Source of the DNA: Lineus longissimus
Taxonomy: Eukaryota; Nemertea; Pilidiophora; Heteronemertea; Lineidae
DNA: 64,000 nt
Direction of reading: 5' to 3'
Assembly: GCF_910592395.1 (NCBI RefSeq)
Contig: NC_088310.1
Location: 13,769,501 to 13,833,500 of the forward strand
The notes below the pieces were generated by a model, which saw only the letters and a list, made by a program, of their open reading frames with translations, made no database searches and had not been told where the DNA came from. This document shows, piece by piece, positions 35,140 through 47,242 of this stretch (position 1 is the first letter of the stretch; each line of letters opens with the position of its first letter). The position numbers and the translations under genes were made by a program.

Positions 35140-35410
35140 GAAGACCCCATTGAAGGATCATTATATCAATTCTTTATATCCAAACGACATACATTGAGTT
35201 TGTAGATTTTTAGAGCGATGATATTTCTGACAGCGGCTGATTGCCAATAGTTTGCAATTTACTTGGGAGGCGGTACTATTTTGAATCTTTCGAAGACCCG
35301 ATTGAAGGATCATTATATCAATTCTTTATATCAAAACGACATACGTTGAGTTTGTAGATTTTTAGACCAATGATATTTCTGACAGCGGCAGATTGCCGAT
35401 AGTTTGATCT
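35140..35410. repeat. Tandem duplication, ~148-bp spacing
   Basis: The block containing ATTGAAGGATCATTATATCA, ACGACATACATTGAGTTTG and TTCTGACAGCGGC occurs twice in succession with few differences. Confidence 0.85.
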
Positions 35411-35689
35411 CTAGGCCTGTCCGTCGGTACCTTGATGATTGGCAAGCCTTAAAGGGGTACTGCGCTGTCACCTTCTATATCAGGCCAGTTTGATTTGAGA
35501 ATGAATGTGCCAGGAAGGGCTGCGACATAATTTTTGGTTCTCAATTGTGATCCTTATTTTTGCCTCAAAATTTTTTTCTTCATCAATTTTCTCCTTGAAA
35601 TCTATCACAATAGGTCTCATTATTTTTCATAGCCTAGCTAAATTTGTATGCAGTTTTGTCTCCCGTCGGATTAATTTGGTATAAATCGC

Positions 35690-36140
35690 TAATTTGTTTT
35701 GAGAAAAGGTGTTTTTGTGGTCATTTGTCCGTTTATTTCGTGGATATTTTGGGTGATGTCCGTTTACTCGATAACTGCTATTAAAATCGAATAAAAGGTT
35801 TTTAAGGTATTTGATATGAATTAAATACTATTTGTTGAGTGGGATTGTCGTTGGACGTTGACAGTTGAACAGTTATGTGGGAATGACGAAAATATGTAAA
35901 CATGGTTGAGAGCTATTCACTTCATGCATTAGAACCCTTCCCTTTGAGAATGCCGAATTGTTAAATAGAACGTGATTGACAAACCTGCTGTTTTTTGGCC
36001 AAAATTCATGTGTGCACATGTTTTTTCCAATTTGTTTCTTATTTTGGAGGATAATTTCGACTTGTTCTATAGAGTATTGCGTCATTGATTTTCGTAAGTG
36101 CGGACCGCCTTCTAAGTTTTCAAGGCGGTATAATTTGAAT
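35690..36140. repeat. ~450-bp dispersed repeat, copy 2
   Basis: Direct-orientation partner of 28.25-28.72 kb. It ends at a small hairpin (CCGCCTTCTAAG...TTCAAGGCGG), better preserved here than in copy 1. Confidence 0.75.
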
Positions 36141-37494
36141 CAAAGGGCTGAAAGCTGAATATTGAAACGACTATGGTAGCGTTTTGGTCCGTAAGATTGC
36201 GTTTATTTTTAATGACAACTATACCTTCATCATCCCCACGTTTCAAAATTATGTATCAAATCTTTTGCAAGAGAAGATCAAATCCGTAAAGGTGTTTTTG
36301 TTGACAATTTTCATGTTGAAATCTCGCTGTTTACATTTTCTGGTTCGTCCACCATTTTGTCATGTGACCTCGAGCTTTTTCATGGATTAGTTCAATACCT
36401 GGCAAATGGCAATTGGTGATGGCGATGTGCCAAAAGTATATCACGCAATAAATCAGTACCTAAGTTTCAGTGGCCTGTCATCTAAACCAATCCAATTCTG
36501 AACCAGAGCCTGATAGGCTTGTTTTTCTTATAGGTTGTATGAAGGTTTTTTCTTAAAGGGGAACAGGTGTGGTACTGGTATTTGATACTTCAAATAAAAA
36601 TAGATTTCAGAGAATGTTCTTCTCTCCTTGATATGGCTTGAAGCATAATAAATAAAACAGAAAAGTTGTATTTCCTAAAACAATGGAAGGGCCAACGTTA
36701 GATCTCAGATGCCAGGAAATGGCATCTCGGGGGAACTAGAATTCAATGTTTTTTTTGGGGGGCCCATATCACCCACTCGCAGGTCCAATGCATCGCAGCT
36801 ACAGCCGACACAGCTCGATCTGCAGTTACAGTCAGTGTGCCCAAATTGGAGGGAAAACTATTGGCCTGACAGCCTGGTAGCTTCGCTGGTTGTGTGAGTA
36901 TGGCTGCAAAGGGATTGTTTAAGTATTACATGTACAGTATATACACAGGAAGGGGAGTTTTGACCATGCCCGCATGGGGGTGTGCTTGATTCAAGCACAC
37001 AGGCATTCGATATATCGCCCAACACGAAACCAATTTAAAATGTAATTTCCTATAACATATCACACTTTGATAGGATTTCTCTAGCATTATGCTACGGTAA
37101 TAAATTTGTCTAATCGAGAAAAAAACACTTAATTTATGTACACTATTGAAAACTCAGGCCACTTGCTAATTTGTTGTTGCCTATTTACTTGTCACCTTCC
37201 GCAAACTGTGCAGCCTTTTGCAAAATAGAGCAAATCAGTGTATCTAAAACGAGTCAGAGTTTTTAATGAGAATTGTAGTTTCTGGACATTAAGAATTATT
37301 GCATTGAAGGAAAATGTCATATTTTTGCTGGGTTAAAGTTTTTTGAAATAGTGATTTAATCATTTTGGTAATCATGAGAGCATCCTAAAATGTGGAATAC
37401 GGGGCGGATTGGAAAATGGCACAACGAAGATGAATTTACAGGTTCACCAGTTACCTTGCCCCCTCCAATGTCAAGCTAAAAAGCCATACTGTAC

Positions 37495-38089
37495 CTGTCA
37501 TTTCAGCAGTATGAGTCTGTGGTATACCCATGATGTTGTAGCAAGCCTCAATCTGTTGAGCAACAAGGGGTTTTGTAGGAGCCATGAACACTACCTTCCC
37601 AGATGGATACCACATGAAGTAGTTGTACATGACAACAGCAGCAATAAATGTTTTACCAAGGCCAGTGGGTAGACAAACAAGCGTATTTCTATAGATTGCG
37701 GACTGAACGATGTTCAACTGGTAGTCACGTACTGGGTAGTTTGTTGGATAGGTTAACATTCTCCCATTGAATTTGGAAAATCCTAGCATGTCATGTTCAG
37801 CCATTGGGTAGTCAGTTAGAGCGTTCGAATCATTTTGTATCCCTGAAGCAGGTGGAGTTGCTTTCAGCTGGGACACCTCACCATCCATCTCAGACATAGC
37901 CAAGGCACGAATCAGTTCATCATCTTCACCCTCATTACACAGATCGAGCACAGCAGGAGTGCCCTGAATGCCTCCCATACCCAGCTTGGCATTGTTACTG
38001 TTAACAGGCGTCTGACAAAACATATCTGTGAGAGGTTTTGATGCTGCCCACGAGTGGAATAAGGTGTGTGTTTGATCAGTCTTCTTCAT
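37495..38089 (-). CDS. FANCM: FANCM first coding exon (N-terminus, Walker A)
   Basis: Residues 1-198. The start MKKTDQTHTLFHSW aligns by eye with the vertebrate N-terminus (TLFQTW box), which supports this ATG. Residues 54-69 (EGEDDELIRALAMSEM) fit the ubiquitin-interacting-motif consensus. YPTNYPVRDYQLNIVQSA (114-131) is the helicase Q-motif region. LPTGLGKT (140-147) is Walker A / motif I, and FMAPTKPLVAQQ (168-179) is motif Ia. The donor is GACAG|GTACAG at 37494. Upstream, TTTTTTTTGCAG ends at 38110, so the ATG probably lies in a second exon (from 38109) behind a non-coding 5' exon. The protein is a nuclear DNA translocase/helicase of the Fanconi anaemia pathway. This fragment ends after the first part of helicase domain 1. 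Confidence 0.94.
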
Positions 38090-38319
38090 GGCTGATTACA
38101 TCAGTTACTCTGCAAAAAAAACGAAATTGCTAGAATTAATTTTATTCAAATTAATATCATACAACAGTCTCCGCTGATCGTTAGTTCGAATCCTCAACCA
38201 TTTTAAACACGAAGTCTGTCAAGGAAAAGGCCTGGCGCCATTGACCTAACCATATGGATATTTAGTAGACGATTAATGCTGGTTAAGATAAGAAACATGC
38301 TTTAGTATATAGCCAATGG

Positions 38320-38965
38320 AATTTATGCCATTTGACCTCTCTGTTATTTGAAAGGTAGGGCAAATCAAAATTGTGATGTATCCTTCCGTGGAGTACCTAC
38401 TATAAATATTTTATAGAAAACAAGTCACTAATAAGCGATATACTGCACTTTTTATCTTTTCAGTTTTGGCCAAGTTAAGAATTAGATTGGACCGAAATTC
38501 GGTGTCAGAGGTTATCTGACCAAGAGAGTTGTGTGTACCAGTTTCAAGTAACTAGCTTTAGTGGTCAAGAAACGTGCCATAGTAAAATAGTTACCTTCTA
38601 AAGGCCAATTTACATCATTTGGTCTCTGTGACCTTGTAAAGTAGGTCAAATCAACGTATGATGTATCCTTGCTAGGAGTGCCTACCACAAAAATATTATC
38701 GAAAACTAAATGTAGTCACTTATTCACTTTTAAACTCTTCACTTTTGGCCCACTGGTGGCCAAGTCGAGAGTCAGAATGAACTGAAATTTAGTGTCAGAA
38801 ATTATCTGACGTAGGAAGTCATGTGTAGCAAAATTCAAGTTCATAGGTTAATAAGAAATATGCCATTGCTACAATTAGTAGACAGCCAAATAGCCAATTT
38901 ACCCCAAAGCCACTTGACCTCTGTGACCCTGGTGGCCTTGAAAAGTAGGTCAAATTAAAAACTCA
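38320..38965 (+). repeat. Composite repeat, copy e (degenerate ends)
   Basis: Two diverged monomers are recognisable: TTTGGTCTCTGTGACCTTGT, GATGTATCCTTGCTAGGAG, GGCCCACTGGTGGCCAAGTC. No palindromic start or GGTGAGC end is visible. It lies upstream of FANCM, possibly within a 5' UTR intron. Confidence 0.7.
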
Positions 38966-39360
38966 GGTATTAGGTCTCATTAGGGACTTCTTTTTGTATT
39001 CATGCGCGGCCAACCCGTAGTTTCTAAAATCATTGATTTCTCGGTCGTCACAGTATGTCAGTGCTGATTCAGCAGTTGTTTTGTTAAAGACATGTTTTTT
39101 TGGAGTTTCTGAAACCTAGAGCGCTACTCAATAGGCGGCTAACAAGAAACTACGCATTTATTGTTGTTGCCGACGTATGTGTACACTGGTATGTGCGTCG
39201 GCCCCATGTAAAAATGCCATCCAGTGCCAGTTGGTGCGTTTTTCGCTGATTTGGGCAAAATTCAACATATCTCAAAAGTTCAATGGTTGACCTTCGATTT
39301 TTTTTTGATTTTTGTGTAGCGTAAGCAACTGTCTTTCATGGGAGAATGGTCACTGTAAGA
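38966..39360. repeat. ~390-bp direct repeat, left copy
   Basis: It starts GGTCTCATTAGGGACTTC and ends near ACTGTCTTTCATGG. It matches 41353-41742 in the same orientation with few differences. Internal words include CATGCGCGGCCAACCC and GAAACCTAGAGCGCTACTC. Confidence 0.85.
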
Positions 39361-39625
39361 ATTATTCAGGAGGAAATGTATAATATTTGGGTTTTTTTCG
39401 TGATTGTCCGGCCCAATTGGCAATATTGCCATTTTGGATGGTGAACAGAGCTAGGAGCAAATGCGACGCTTATGATTTATTCAAAGAAATAAAATGCCCG
39501 ATTTAACATCCTGCAGAATCAGGGGAATCGGGCGTTTCCAGTGATGTATGACACAAATGGGTTGTCCTCATGCATTCACTTTGGAAACGCATTTTAAAAA
39601 TCCATGTTACGTCCTGTTAATGGGG

Positions 39626-40528
39626 TTCATCCCCATTTCGCCTACACCCATTTCGCCTACACCCATTTCGCCTACAAAATTTACCCGTTTCGCCTACTCA
39701 CCATTTCGCCTACTCACCATTTCGCCTACACCCATTTCGCCTACTCACCATTTCGCCTACTCACCATTTCGCCTACACCCATTTCGCCTATTCACCATTT
39801 CGCCTATTACCCATTTTGCCTACATCATTTCAAATGTTTTATGATAGTGACTTCAAATTCAAAAGATGTTTCAGCCTTCTACTTTCTAGTCTAATTTGAA
39901 ATGTCTATTGGTGCCAGAATTTTGTAACGCTTTTAGAAATATGCAGTTTATCCAACTAAATACCAACTAAATACTATCAGACGAACTGAGTAGGGTCATG
40001 AGTAGGGTCATGATTTGGCTGAAAACAGTGGAAATATCATGGTCTCTCAAATTTGTCCAATTTGAAGAAAAAAAATTCGTGGACAACCACCAGTTTTAAT
40101 TAAATTTCACCATTAACTCGCCTGACTGTCTGGAATGTCATATCCAAATTTCAGATTCACAACCCGAAGCATTATTTGATGCAAGGCGGTCAAACTGTGA
40201 CAATTTAACTGCAAAAAGGCTTAAAAAATCAATGGAAGTCTTGTCTCAAGAGGCCGGGTTGGAATGATAAAGTATGGTAAAGTTAACTATATGAAATATG
40301 CTATGATATGAAGGAAAAAAACCAAGCTCAACAATTCGTAAAATTGTTTAAATGTCCAGCGCACACCACTCTTTTCCTTTTTAGTAGGCGAAATGGTGAG
40401 TAGGCGTAATGGTGAATAGGCGAAGTGGGTGTAGGCGAAATGGTGAATAGGCGAAATGGGGGTAGGCAAAATGGGGGTAGGCGAAATGGGGGTAGGCGAA
40501 ATGGGTGTAGGCGAAATGGGGGTACACC
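39626..40528. mobile_element. Non-autonomous MULE-like element, tandem-motif TIRs
   Basis: The 903-bp element is flanked by the 10-bp direct repeat GTTAATGGGG (39616-39625 and 40529-40538). Its arms are arrays of a 15-17-bp unit: about 12 copies of CCATTTCGCCTACAC on the left (39634-39830) and 9 inverted copies on the right (40384-40527). The unique middle (39,835-40,380) encodes nothing. TSD length, arm architecture and the TTTCGCCTAC core parallel the autonomous MULE at 4.7-7.1 kb (core TTTCGCTAC), so I infer a related transposase mobilised it. Confidence 0.82.
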
Positions 40529-40538
40529 GTTAATGGGG

Positions 40539-41352
40539 CACGTCATCATCGCGTACATTTGGGAAAAACTCCCTAACGAGACCATAAGACGTAATGACGA
40601 CATTTTCATGAGCTCAGAAACTATTAATTTCAACTTAACCACGTATGAATAATTTGAATAATTTCCAACAAAAATCTATGCAATATTGGTGAACAGAGCG
40701 CCGTTTGAAACAACAGTGCGTCATCGTTTTCTTCAACGCATTTCCAGTAGGCCCGACGTGAAACACGGCCCTATTCATCAAATTTGGTATCTCATGACAA
40801 CGGAGGTATTCTCTTAGAGAATCCAGTCAGACTTTTTGCACATATTACAAAGAAATGCCTTGACTACCTGAAAATACAATCTGTTCGGCATTCCCAAGGT
40901 CAGTTTTGCTTGCAGCGCGAATGCAAAATGATGAGTTGAGCTTAAAGGGGTACCTGTTTTAAATGCAGTTTCCGCCAAATGTGAGCACTGCGGTGGCACA
41001 AGGCATGAATTGCCTTGCCCAAGGACTAAACAAATATGCTTCTATATGATATATGTTGAATAAGTGAATAGCTTGATGCTTTCTGGATCAGAATATGCAA
41101 GATTTGCAGTATATGATTGACGCTGAATGTGATTATTTTGCACAATTGAGGCGTTCTATATATTTCAACGCATGGGATGCTAAGTATGACACAATTTGAG
41201 TAGATTGTCATAGTACATATGATATTTCTAGATGGTCGTTCCAGCCTTTCCTTTTGAGGAAACCTCTGCTGTCGGGTATCAGGAGACTTGTAGGAGGCTG
41301 ACGTTTTATCATTTGTTAAAAAAAGGCTGTCAGGGTCATGTCAACCTTACCT
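40539..41352. other. Non-coding, nothing recognised
   Basis: Short frames only. No repeat or exon could be supported. Confidence 0.4.
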
Positions 41353-41742
41353 TAAGGTCTCATTAGGGACTTTTTTTTGTATTCATGCGCGGCCAACCCC
41401 TAACTGTATTCCTAAAATCATTGATTTCTCGGTCCTCACAGTATGTCAGTTTTGATTCAGCAGTTGTTTTGGTAAAGACATGTTTTTTTGGAGTTTCTGA
41501 AACCTAGAGCGCTACTCAATAGGCGGCTTACAAGAAACTACGCATTTACTGTTGTTGCCGACGTACGTGTACACCGAACTTGGGATGTGCGTCGGCCCCT
41601 TGTAAAAATGCCGTCCAGTGTCAGTTGATGCGTTTTTCGCTGATTTGTGCAAAATTCAACATATCTCAAAAGTTCGATGGTTGACCCTCGATTTTTTTTT
41701 GATTTTTGTGTAGCGTAAGCAACTGTCTTTCATGGATAGCGG
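41353..41742. repeat. ~390-bp direct repeat, right copy
   Basis: Partner of 38966-39360. A run of G (GGAGGGGGGGGGCG) follows the shared part. The two copies are 2.4 kb apart and bracket the 39.6-kb element. Confidence 0.85.
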
Positions 41743-41837
41743 AGGGGGGGGGCGCAATAGAAATTCTTAAAACAGATTGTTGGTATTTTCTTTATTGTGT
41801 ATGCTATTGTCACTATAATCTAAAAGCTCTCATTGTG

Positions 41838-42498
41838 CCTTTTTACACGGTGCGAGTTCAATCCAGATCAGAACCAGTCCAGGTCTAACACGCACCATGT
41901 GAATACGATTAAACGCGCCGCAACCGGTCTAAATGTTCCTCGCCCGAGACGTGTTCGACCAAGTAGTCAGAGGCGTGATGAGACCAGTGTAGGCCGGTTA
42001 ATTTATCGTGTGAAAGTGAACTCACCCGAGGCGGGTTTGTGAACGGTACTTCAGTGACATTATTGGCAGGAACGGTTGTCATATTCCTTGCGTGAAATTT
42101 AGCGGCACTTTGTTCTCGGATTATTTTCGGATTATTTCACGATCTAGTATGTTTTTACTATGGCTGAAACTAAACATGTTGGAGCGACGATGAAACATTG
42201 CAACTGATAGAAGTTTGGAGAGAGGATAAGATCCAAAATTGCAAAAATAGCAAATGCTACTGCTCTTATGGAGGCCGCCATTGCTGCCGATTATTGTACC
42301 AGAAGCAGACGTTGGCGATTCATATTGCGGCGCCTTACGGCGGCATGATTAACGAAACCCTCCTCGATCTAGTTCAAAGCCAGTTCCATGAACGCGCAAC
42401 CTAGTGAATGCGAGCTTTCTGTCAGGAATCGAAGTGGCCTGGTGGGGCCGGACCTGGACTAGTTCTGATCTGGATTGAACGTGCACCGTGTAAAAAGG
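41838..42498. mobile_element. TIR element (MITE-like), 661 bp
   Basis: The ends CCTTTTTACACGGTGC and GCACCGTGTAAAAAGG are inverted. The similarity extends about 48 bp (TTCAATCCAGATCAGAACCA, then GTCCAGGTC). No transposase is inside. The flanking 8-mers (TCATTGTG and TCTATTGA) do not give a clear target duplication, so I do not assign a superfamily. Confidence 0.7.
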
Positions 42499-42649
42499 TC
42501 TATTGATCAGTATATGAAAAGAATGACCCATGTAAGTTTTAATTTATTCTGACTGACCGCACGAGTTGAATTCCCTTTGATTGGTTGAAATCGGACCAAG
42601 AGTGAGTATTTCCTGACCTGAAAACTAATCTGACAAGTCTAATTTCAAA

Positions 42650-43500
42650 TGAAATGGTCCAGGGACCATGTACTCACCTCGGGTAATGTAATGCATGTCA
42701 TTTGCAGTGGATATGGGGAGAACAGTTTCTGGCTAGTTGCAGCAGTTTTGATCCTATTGAATAATATTTTTCTTCTCGGCTCAAAAGGCACAAAAGAAAT
42801 TACCGGTACTATCTAAGTGTAGCATTTTGGTTTTAAAGTTGACTGAATTTCAGGATTTTTGAAGAGTGTACATGTCACTTGGCAATTGGTTGACATTTGG
42901 AGTGACCTATATCACCTATTAAAGCCTCAAGTTCAACAGTTTAGGAGTAATATTAATGACTTCGTTTCATTTTCAAGATCGCGACCTGGCAGCCATAATT
43001 GTCATGGGATTTGACTGAAAATTAGTGATATTGATAAGAGTACATAGATACATAATCACACGAAGTTTAGTTGCAATCCGATCATTAGTTTCGGAGTGAT
43101 AGGACTATGTTTAATTGTCAATATGGGTCGATGGATTTGACTGAAAATCAGGGATACTGTAGAGAGTACAAAAATATACAATCACATGAAATTCGGTAGC
43201 AAACTGACTGTGTTCAATTTTCAAGATGGCCGCCTAGCAACTATATTTGAAGTCGGAGTGAGAAAAATTTTGGGGTAGAATAGAGGGTCTCTAGATACAT
43301 GTCCTCTAAAGTTTAAACCTTCCAGCTCAAATAGAAACGAAACATGCCACCTATCAGTGATTTAGTGAACTTTGACCACTTTGACTTTGAAAAGTAGGTC
43401 AAATCAAAAACACGGAGGATGTGTGATGTAGCATTGCTTGAAGTACCTACCATACCAAATTTTTCAGACCAGTATTAAGGGAGGAAAAGCATATTCTAGG
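42650..43500 (+). repeat. Composite repeat, copy f (3'-truncated)
   Basis: It starts TGAAATGGTCCAGGGACCAT and shares its first ~800 bp with copy d (same ATGGGGAGAACAGTTTCTGG and TTCAAGATGGCCGCCTAG words). The GGTGAGC end is absent. Confidence 0.75.
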
Positions 43501-43587
43501 TTAGGTCGCACTGTGCCCCGAGGGAAAAAAATTAACTTTGATGCCCGGTCTGCACTGGCCACATTATACACATGGGAACATTGCCAT

Positions 43588-43870
43588 TGGTCTTCTGGCT
43601 TCGGGAATTTCCGGGAATTAGGTTTTGTATGGTTGTTGAAATGATAATATTTTGGAGTGGAGCATGACATGGTCCATGGAGGAATTATTAAAAAGTTCAA
43701 GAGTCCAATAATAGTTGATAGGTCAAGGTGGTCTTTTGGCTTCGGGAATTTCCGGGAATTAGGTTTTGTATGGTTGTTGAAATGATAATATTTTGGAGTG
43801 GAGCATGACATGGAGGAATTATTAAAAAGTTCAAGATTCCAATAATAGCTGATAGGTCAAGGAGGTTGAT
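43588..43870. repeat. Tandem duplication, ~145-bp spacing
   Basis: TTCTGGCTTCGGGAATTTCC through GGAGTGGAGCATGACATGG, AAAAAGTTCAAG and TGATAGGTCAAGG occurs twice. The first copy carries an extra TCCATGGAGG segment. Confidence 0.85.
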
Positions 43871-46789
43871 ATTGCAAAAGGGTATAAAAGTCCATCGTGT
43901 AGGCTATGAACAGAGCGTGTTTTTAAATTTCAAATCCATGATACCCCCACACCCCATCCGCAATTAAACTGCCATTAAATGTCAACTACGCAGAAGGGGT
44001 CACGGGATTATGCCAATTGTGATATATCAGCAGTTTATTAGAAAATTAACTGTTGCTGGTAGTGGTACCAAATGCGACTCTTCAGAACTTGGCCCAGATA
44101 TGACAATGGTACGGTTTGAGTAAAGCCTCGCGCATACCAGATATCACCTATATCTCCTTAAAAAAAACACACTATGTTGCGCTTAAATCCAAATCATGCT
44201 TAATCAGGTGGAAACGAAGTTGGCCTTGAAATTAGCATAAATAGTGGCTTAATCACACCTAGGTCTCATTAGCCCCTGGTGAACCCATCCAGTCAGACGT
44301 CCCCCTGCCTTGGGACGAATGGCATGTCCCTGATTGACCCGGAGACCAAATTGTTGACATTAGATACAAGAACCTACACAGTTTTGGGTAGGTAAAGACC
44401 AAGGGAAGGTCTCTATGGCACATTCAAGGCAACTAATTGGTTTTGTGACCAATGGGGGGTGCAACCTTTGACACCACCCAGATCCCATAAACGGTCAAAA
44501 ATCACCAAATTTGCCCGACTGAGGATCAAGGAGCGGGCTCATATGTAAAGGAGAACTCGGACAAACCTAACCCCGCGGCTTGGACGTATCATCGCATATG
44601 AGGCCCAAGAGAGGGTGGTCAAAACGGACCTCGTACCCACTGGCTAGTGAGACCCTATTCACAAAAGTGGTCACGCGTCCAACCCCGTACTCAGGATGAT
44701 GCAGGATGATGAAGCCAGTCAGCGAGCGCGGTAGGCGTGAGCCGTTCCGCAAATGAGGGTCCGGGGGTGCTCCCCTCGAGAACTTTCAAAATTTGGGAGG
44801 CTCAGACGTAATTTCCTAGCACCTGAGATGATTTTGATGTTTTTATCGTAGCTTCGACACGGGGCATTTCTGTGTGCAGCAGAAGCTTTGAGCGCCGGAC
44901 ACGGAAAAAACAGACAAAAAGTCGCAAAACCGCAGGGCTGGCAGTAGGCTACTAGCCGCCTCGTAAGCGTTCGCCTACTCTCATTAAGAAATTTTGAGCG
45001 AGCAGTCACAATTCCAACTAATAGAATAAAAATATACAGGCCTATTCAGTCAGTAGCGATATCCACTTCGCGCGCCCAATTCAACTGCACTGCCCGAAGT
45101 ACTACCATTACTATCCACGTGTTCCGGCAGACGGCGGTCGGCCAATAACAATCACCCATAGCCTTGGCAATGAGGTCAAGGGAGTGGACAAAAGCGCACC
45201 TGTACGATCGGCTAGCGGCAGAGCGGGGACGGTTGTTTTTAATTATGATAAAAGAGATCGTAGACTAAACAAGTGTGCTTGCAGGTGTGCCACAGGTGGA
45301 TGATAATAGCTGTCGGAGATAAATCAGCAGTCTCTTTCAATTGATATACAGGGTACAACGGGATCAAAGGAGAATGTGATACGTGATTTCAATTTTATTT
45401 GGCTTGGCGGGTGAAAAATCCGGCAAGGCGGCAAAGGATGGCAACTTGGCAGGCGAGTCATTGGAAATTTTTGGGGATGGTGGCCTACGATCTCGCAATG
45501 GCGGCCCGCCATGGCGATTAATGGCGGCGGGTTCACCAAAATAAATTATGAGATGTAGATCAGGCGCTTGCCCTACTTGGGAGGACAAATATCAATTAAT
45601 GCTCTTAAAATTGATACATGTAGTCTGTTTTTCATTGACAGTTTCAATGTTCAAGTATGTAAGTGCTCATACTTTTGCCCATGATAAATGAGTTTATTGT
45701 ATTCCAAAAAGATTTTTTGGGTAAAACCGGTACTTTAAATACCTCAAATTCTGGAGCTATGGCAAAACTGCACTGCAAGATACACAGATCAACGGGTATT
45801 GACTAAGTATTAGCGTTCCCTCCCACCAAAAATAAGCAGAAAATCCAGAAAATTTGGGCCTGATTGAACTTGAAGATAAGCCTATTTCGTCACTTTATCA
45901 GCAAGTGGGTCATCCTCAACACAAACACCAGCGTCCACCAGGTTTTATTTTAAAGCAAGTTTAAAGTCATCAAAATAAAATCTAATGGTCATCAACGAAA
46001 TAAGCAGGACATTTTTTTTAACGTTTCATGACAATTGTGTGTAGAAATGTACCAGCGTCCACCACTCAGTCGGCGGCCATGTTGGATTTTTGACTTGGAG
46101 GAAATGATATGGCTTCCCAATATGACACATAAGAGGTTGGCCTGGAAGAGGCGACGGTACGGTTTAGACAATGAGAGACTGCTAAAATGTGGAATCTGGC
46201 AACAGGCAAAGCAAGGATGCAATCATTACCGATTCAAGATTTTAGCTGTCTCCTACTGTCCAGATGTACCGTCGCCACTTCCAAGCCAACATCTTAACCT
46301 TTTCAGTGCGTACATTTACACGGGTAAAAATGACTCTCTATATTGCGTGCCTGTTTAAATTACACGGGTCGTTATTTCCATTGAATACGCGAACATCACG
46401 ACCGCCACCTGTGACATGATGACAGAACCATACTTGGGAATGATATTTCTGATGATGCGAAGTAGTTTTGGTACCATTTGTTCAGGATAGATGGCAAGGG
46501 GTCGTTTTAGGAAGTGTATTTCAGTCACGGCGTGCAAAGGTCCACTGTACATGCCGGACGATGTTATCAGCATGTTTATGGCCGATGATGTGAGCCCCCT
46601 CCCCCTCCTGAAAGTGACAATCCCATCAATTCTGATAACAATGATGCTGCAGAAGGTGGACGGCCCGTGAGAACCCCTTGGATTTGCTAACATGCCCAGA
46701 TCAACCAGGCCTTCCCGTTCATGAAGGTTGCTTTGAAGAATACCACACTAAATTAGATTTCTCAGCACCTCTCAGAGCACCTCTCAGAG
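43871..46789. other. Long stretch with no recognised gene
   Basis: Frames of 60-110 codons exist on both strands (for example near 46035-46358 plus and 46355-46693 minus) but carry no motif I know. Around 45.40-45.55 kb the sequence is GC-richer with repeated GGCGG/GCCGCC words (GCAATGGCGGCCCGCCATGG is a near-palindrome). This could be a small CpG-rich region. Confidence 0.4.
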
Positions 46790-47242
46790 ATTAGCTGATT
46801 TAGGGAGTAATGTGCACCAAATTTCAAGTTCATAAATTCAGCAATTAAGAATAAGAAACGTGCTACAGATAGTTACGAACGGCCAATTTAAACCCTTTGA
46901 CCTCTGCGACCTTGAAAATTAGGTCAAATCAAAAACCCGTATGATATGTGATGTATCCTTGCTAGGAGTACCTGCCATAAAAAATTTAGCGAAAACGAGT
47001 TGCTAATAAGCGAGATATCACACTTTTAAGCTTTTAACTTTTGACCCACTGCTGGCCAAGTCGAGAATCAGACCGAACCGAAAGTCAGAGTCAGAAGTCA
47101 CCTAACCTGGGGGTTAGGTGTACAAAGTTTCAAGTTCATAGCTCTAGCAGTTAAGAAACGTGCCACTGTTTTTGAAACAAGATACAGACGACAACGAAGA
47201 CGGACACTGAGGTGTCGTATAGACTCCCCTACCGTGAACCAA
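46790..47242 (+). repeat. Composite repeat, copy g (3' part)
   Basis: One and a half monomers with TTGACCTCTGCGACCTTGAA (about 46900), GATGTATCCTTGCTAGGAG and AAGAAACGTGCCACTG. It ends CCTACCGTGAACCAAAAA at about 47242. Confidence 0.75.

Larger units (their letters stand above)
33300..37494 (-). other. FANCM intron (4.2 kb), repeat-filled
   Basis: It separates the Walker A and DEAH exons. It contains composite-repeat copy d (33.46-35.13 kb), a duplicated ~115-bp block (35.14-35.41 kb) and the second copy of the ~450-bp repeat (35.69-36.14 kb). From 36.15 to 37.49 kb I see no repeat or exon. Confidence 0.75.

Noticed and set aside
36709-36897. 62-codon frame in the FANCM intron
   Set aside because: No motif, and it contains a G-run region; likely chance.
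39548-39894. Repetitive ISPTP/FAYTH frames, first suspected to be a repeat protein or CRISPR-like array
   Set aside because: The units are variable, contiguous without spacers, mirrored in the inverted right arm and flanked by a 10-bp TSD, so they are TIR arrays.
38966-41742. Direct repeats considered as an LTR pair
   Set aside because: No TG...CA ends, primer site, polypurine tract or coding remnant between them; left as unexplained repeats.
46355-46693. 112-codon minus-strand frame (LLRIIRNIIPKYGSVIM)
   Set aside because: No recognised domain and no splice context; cannot be supported as a gene.
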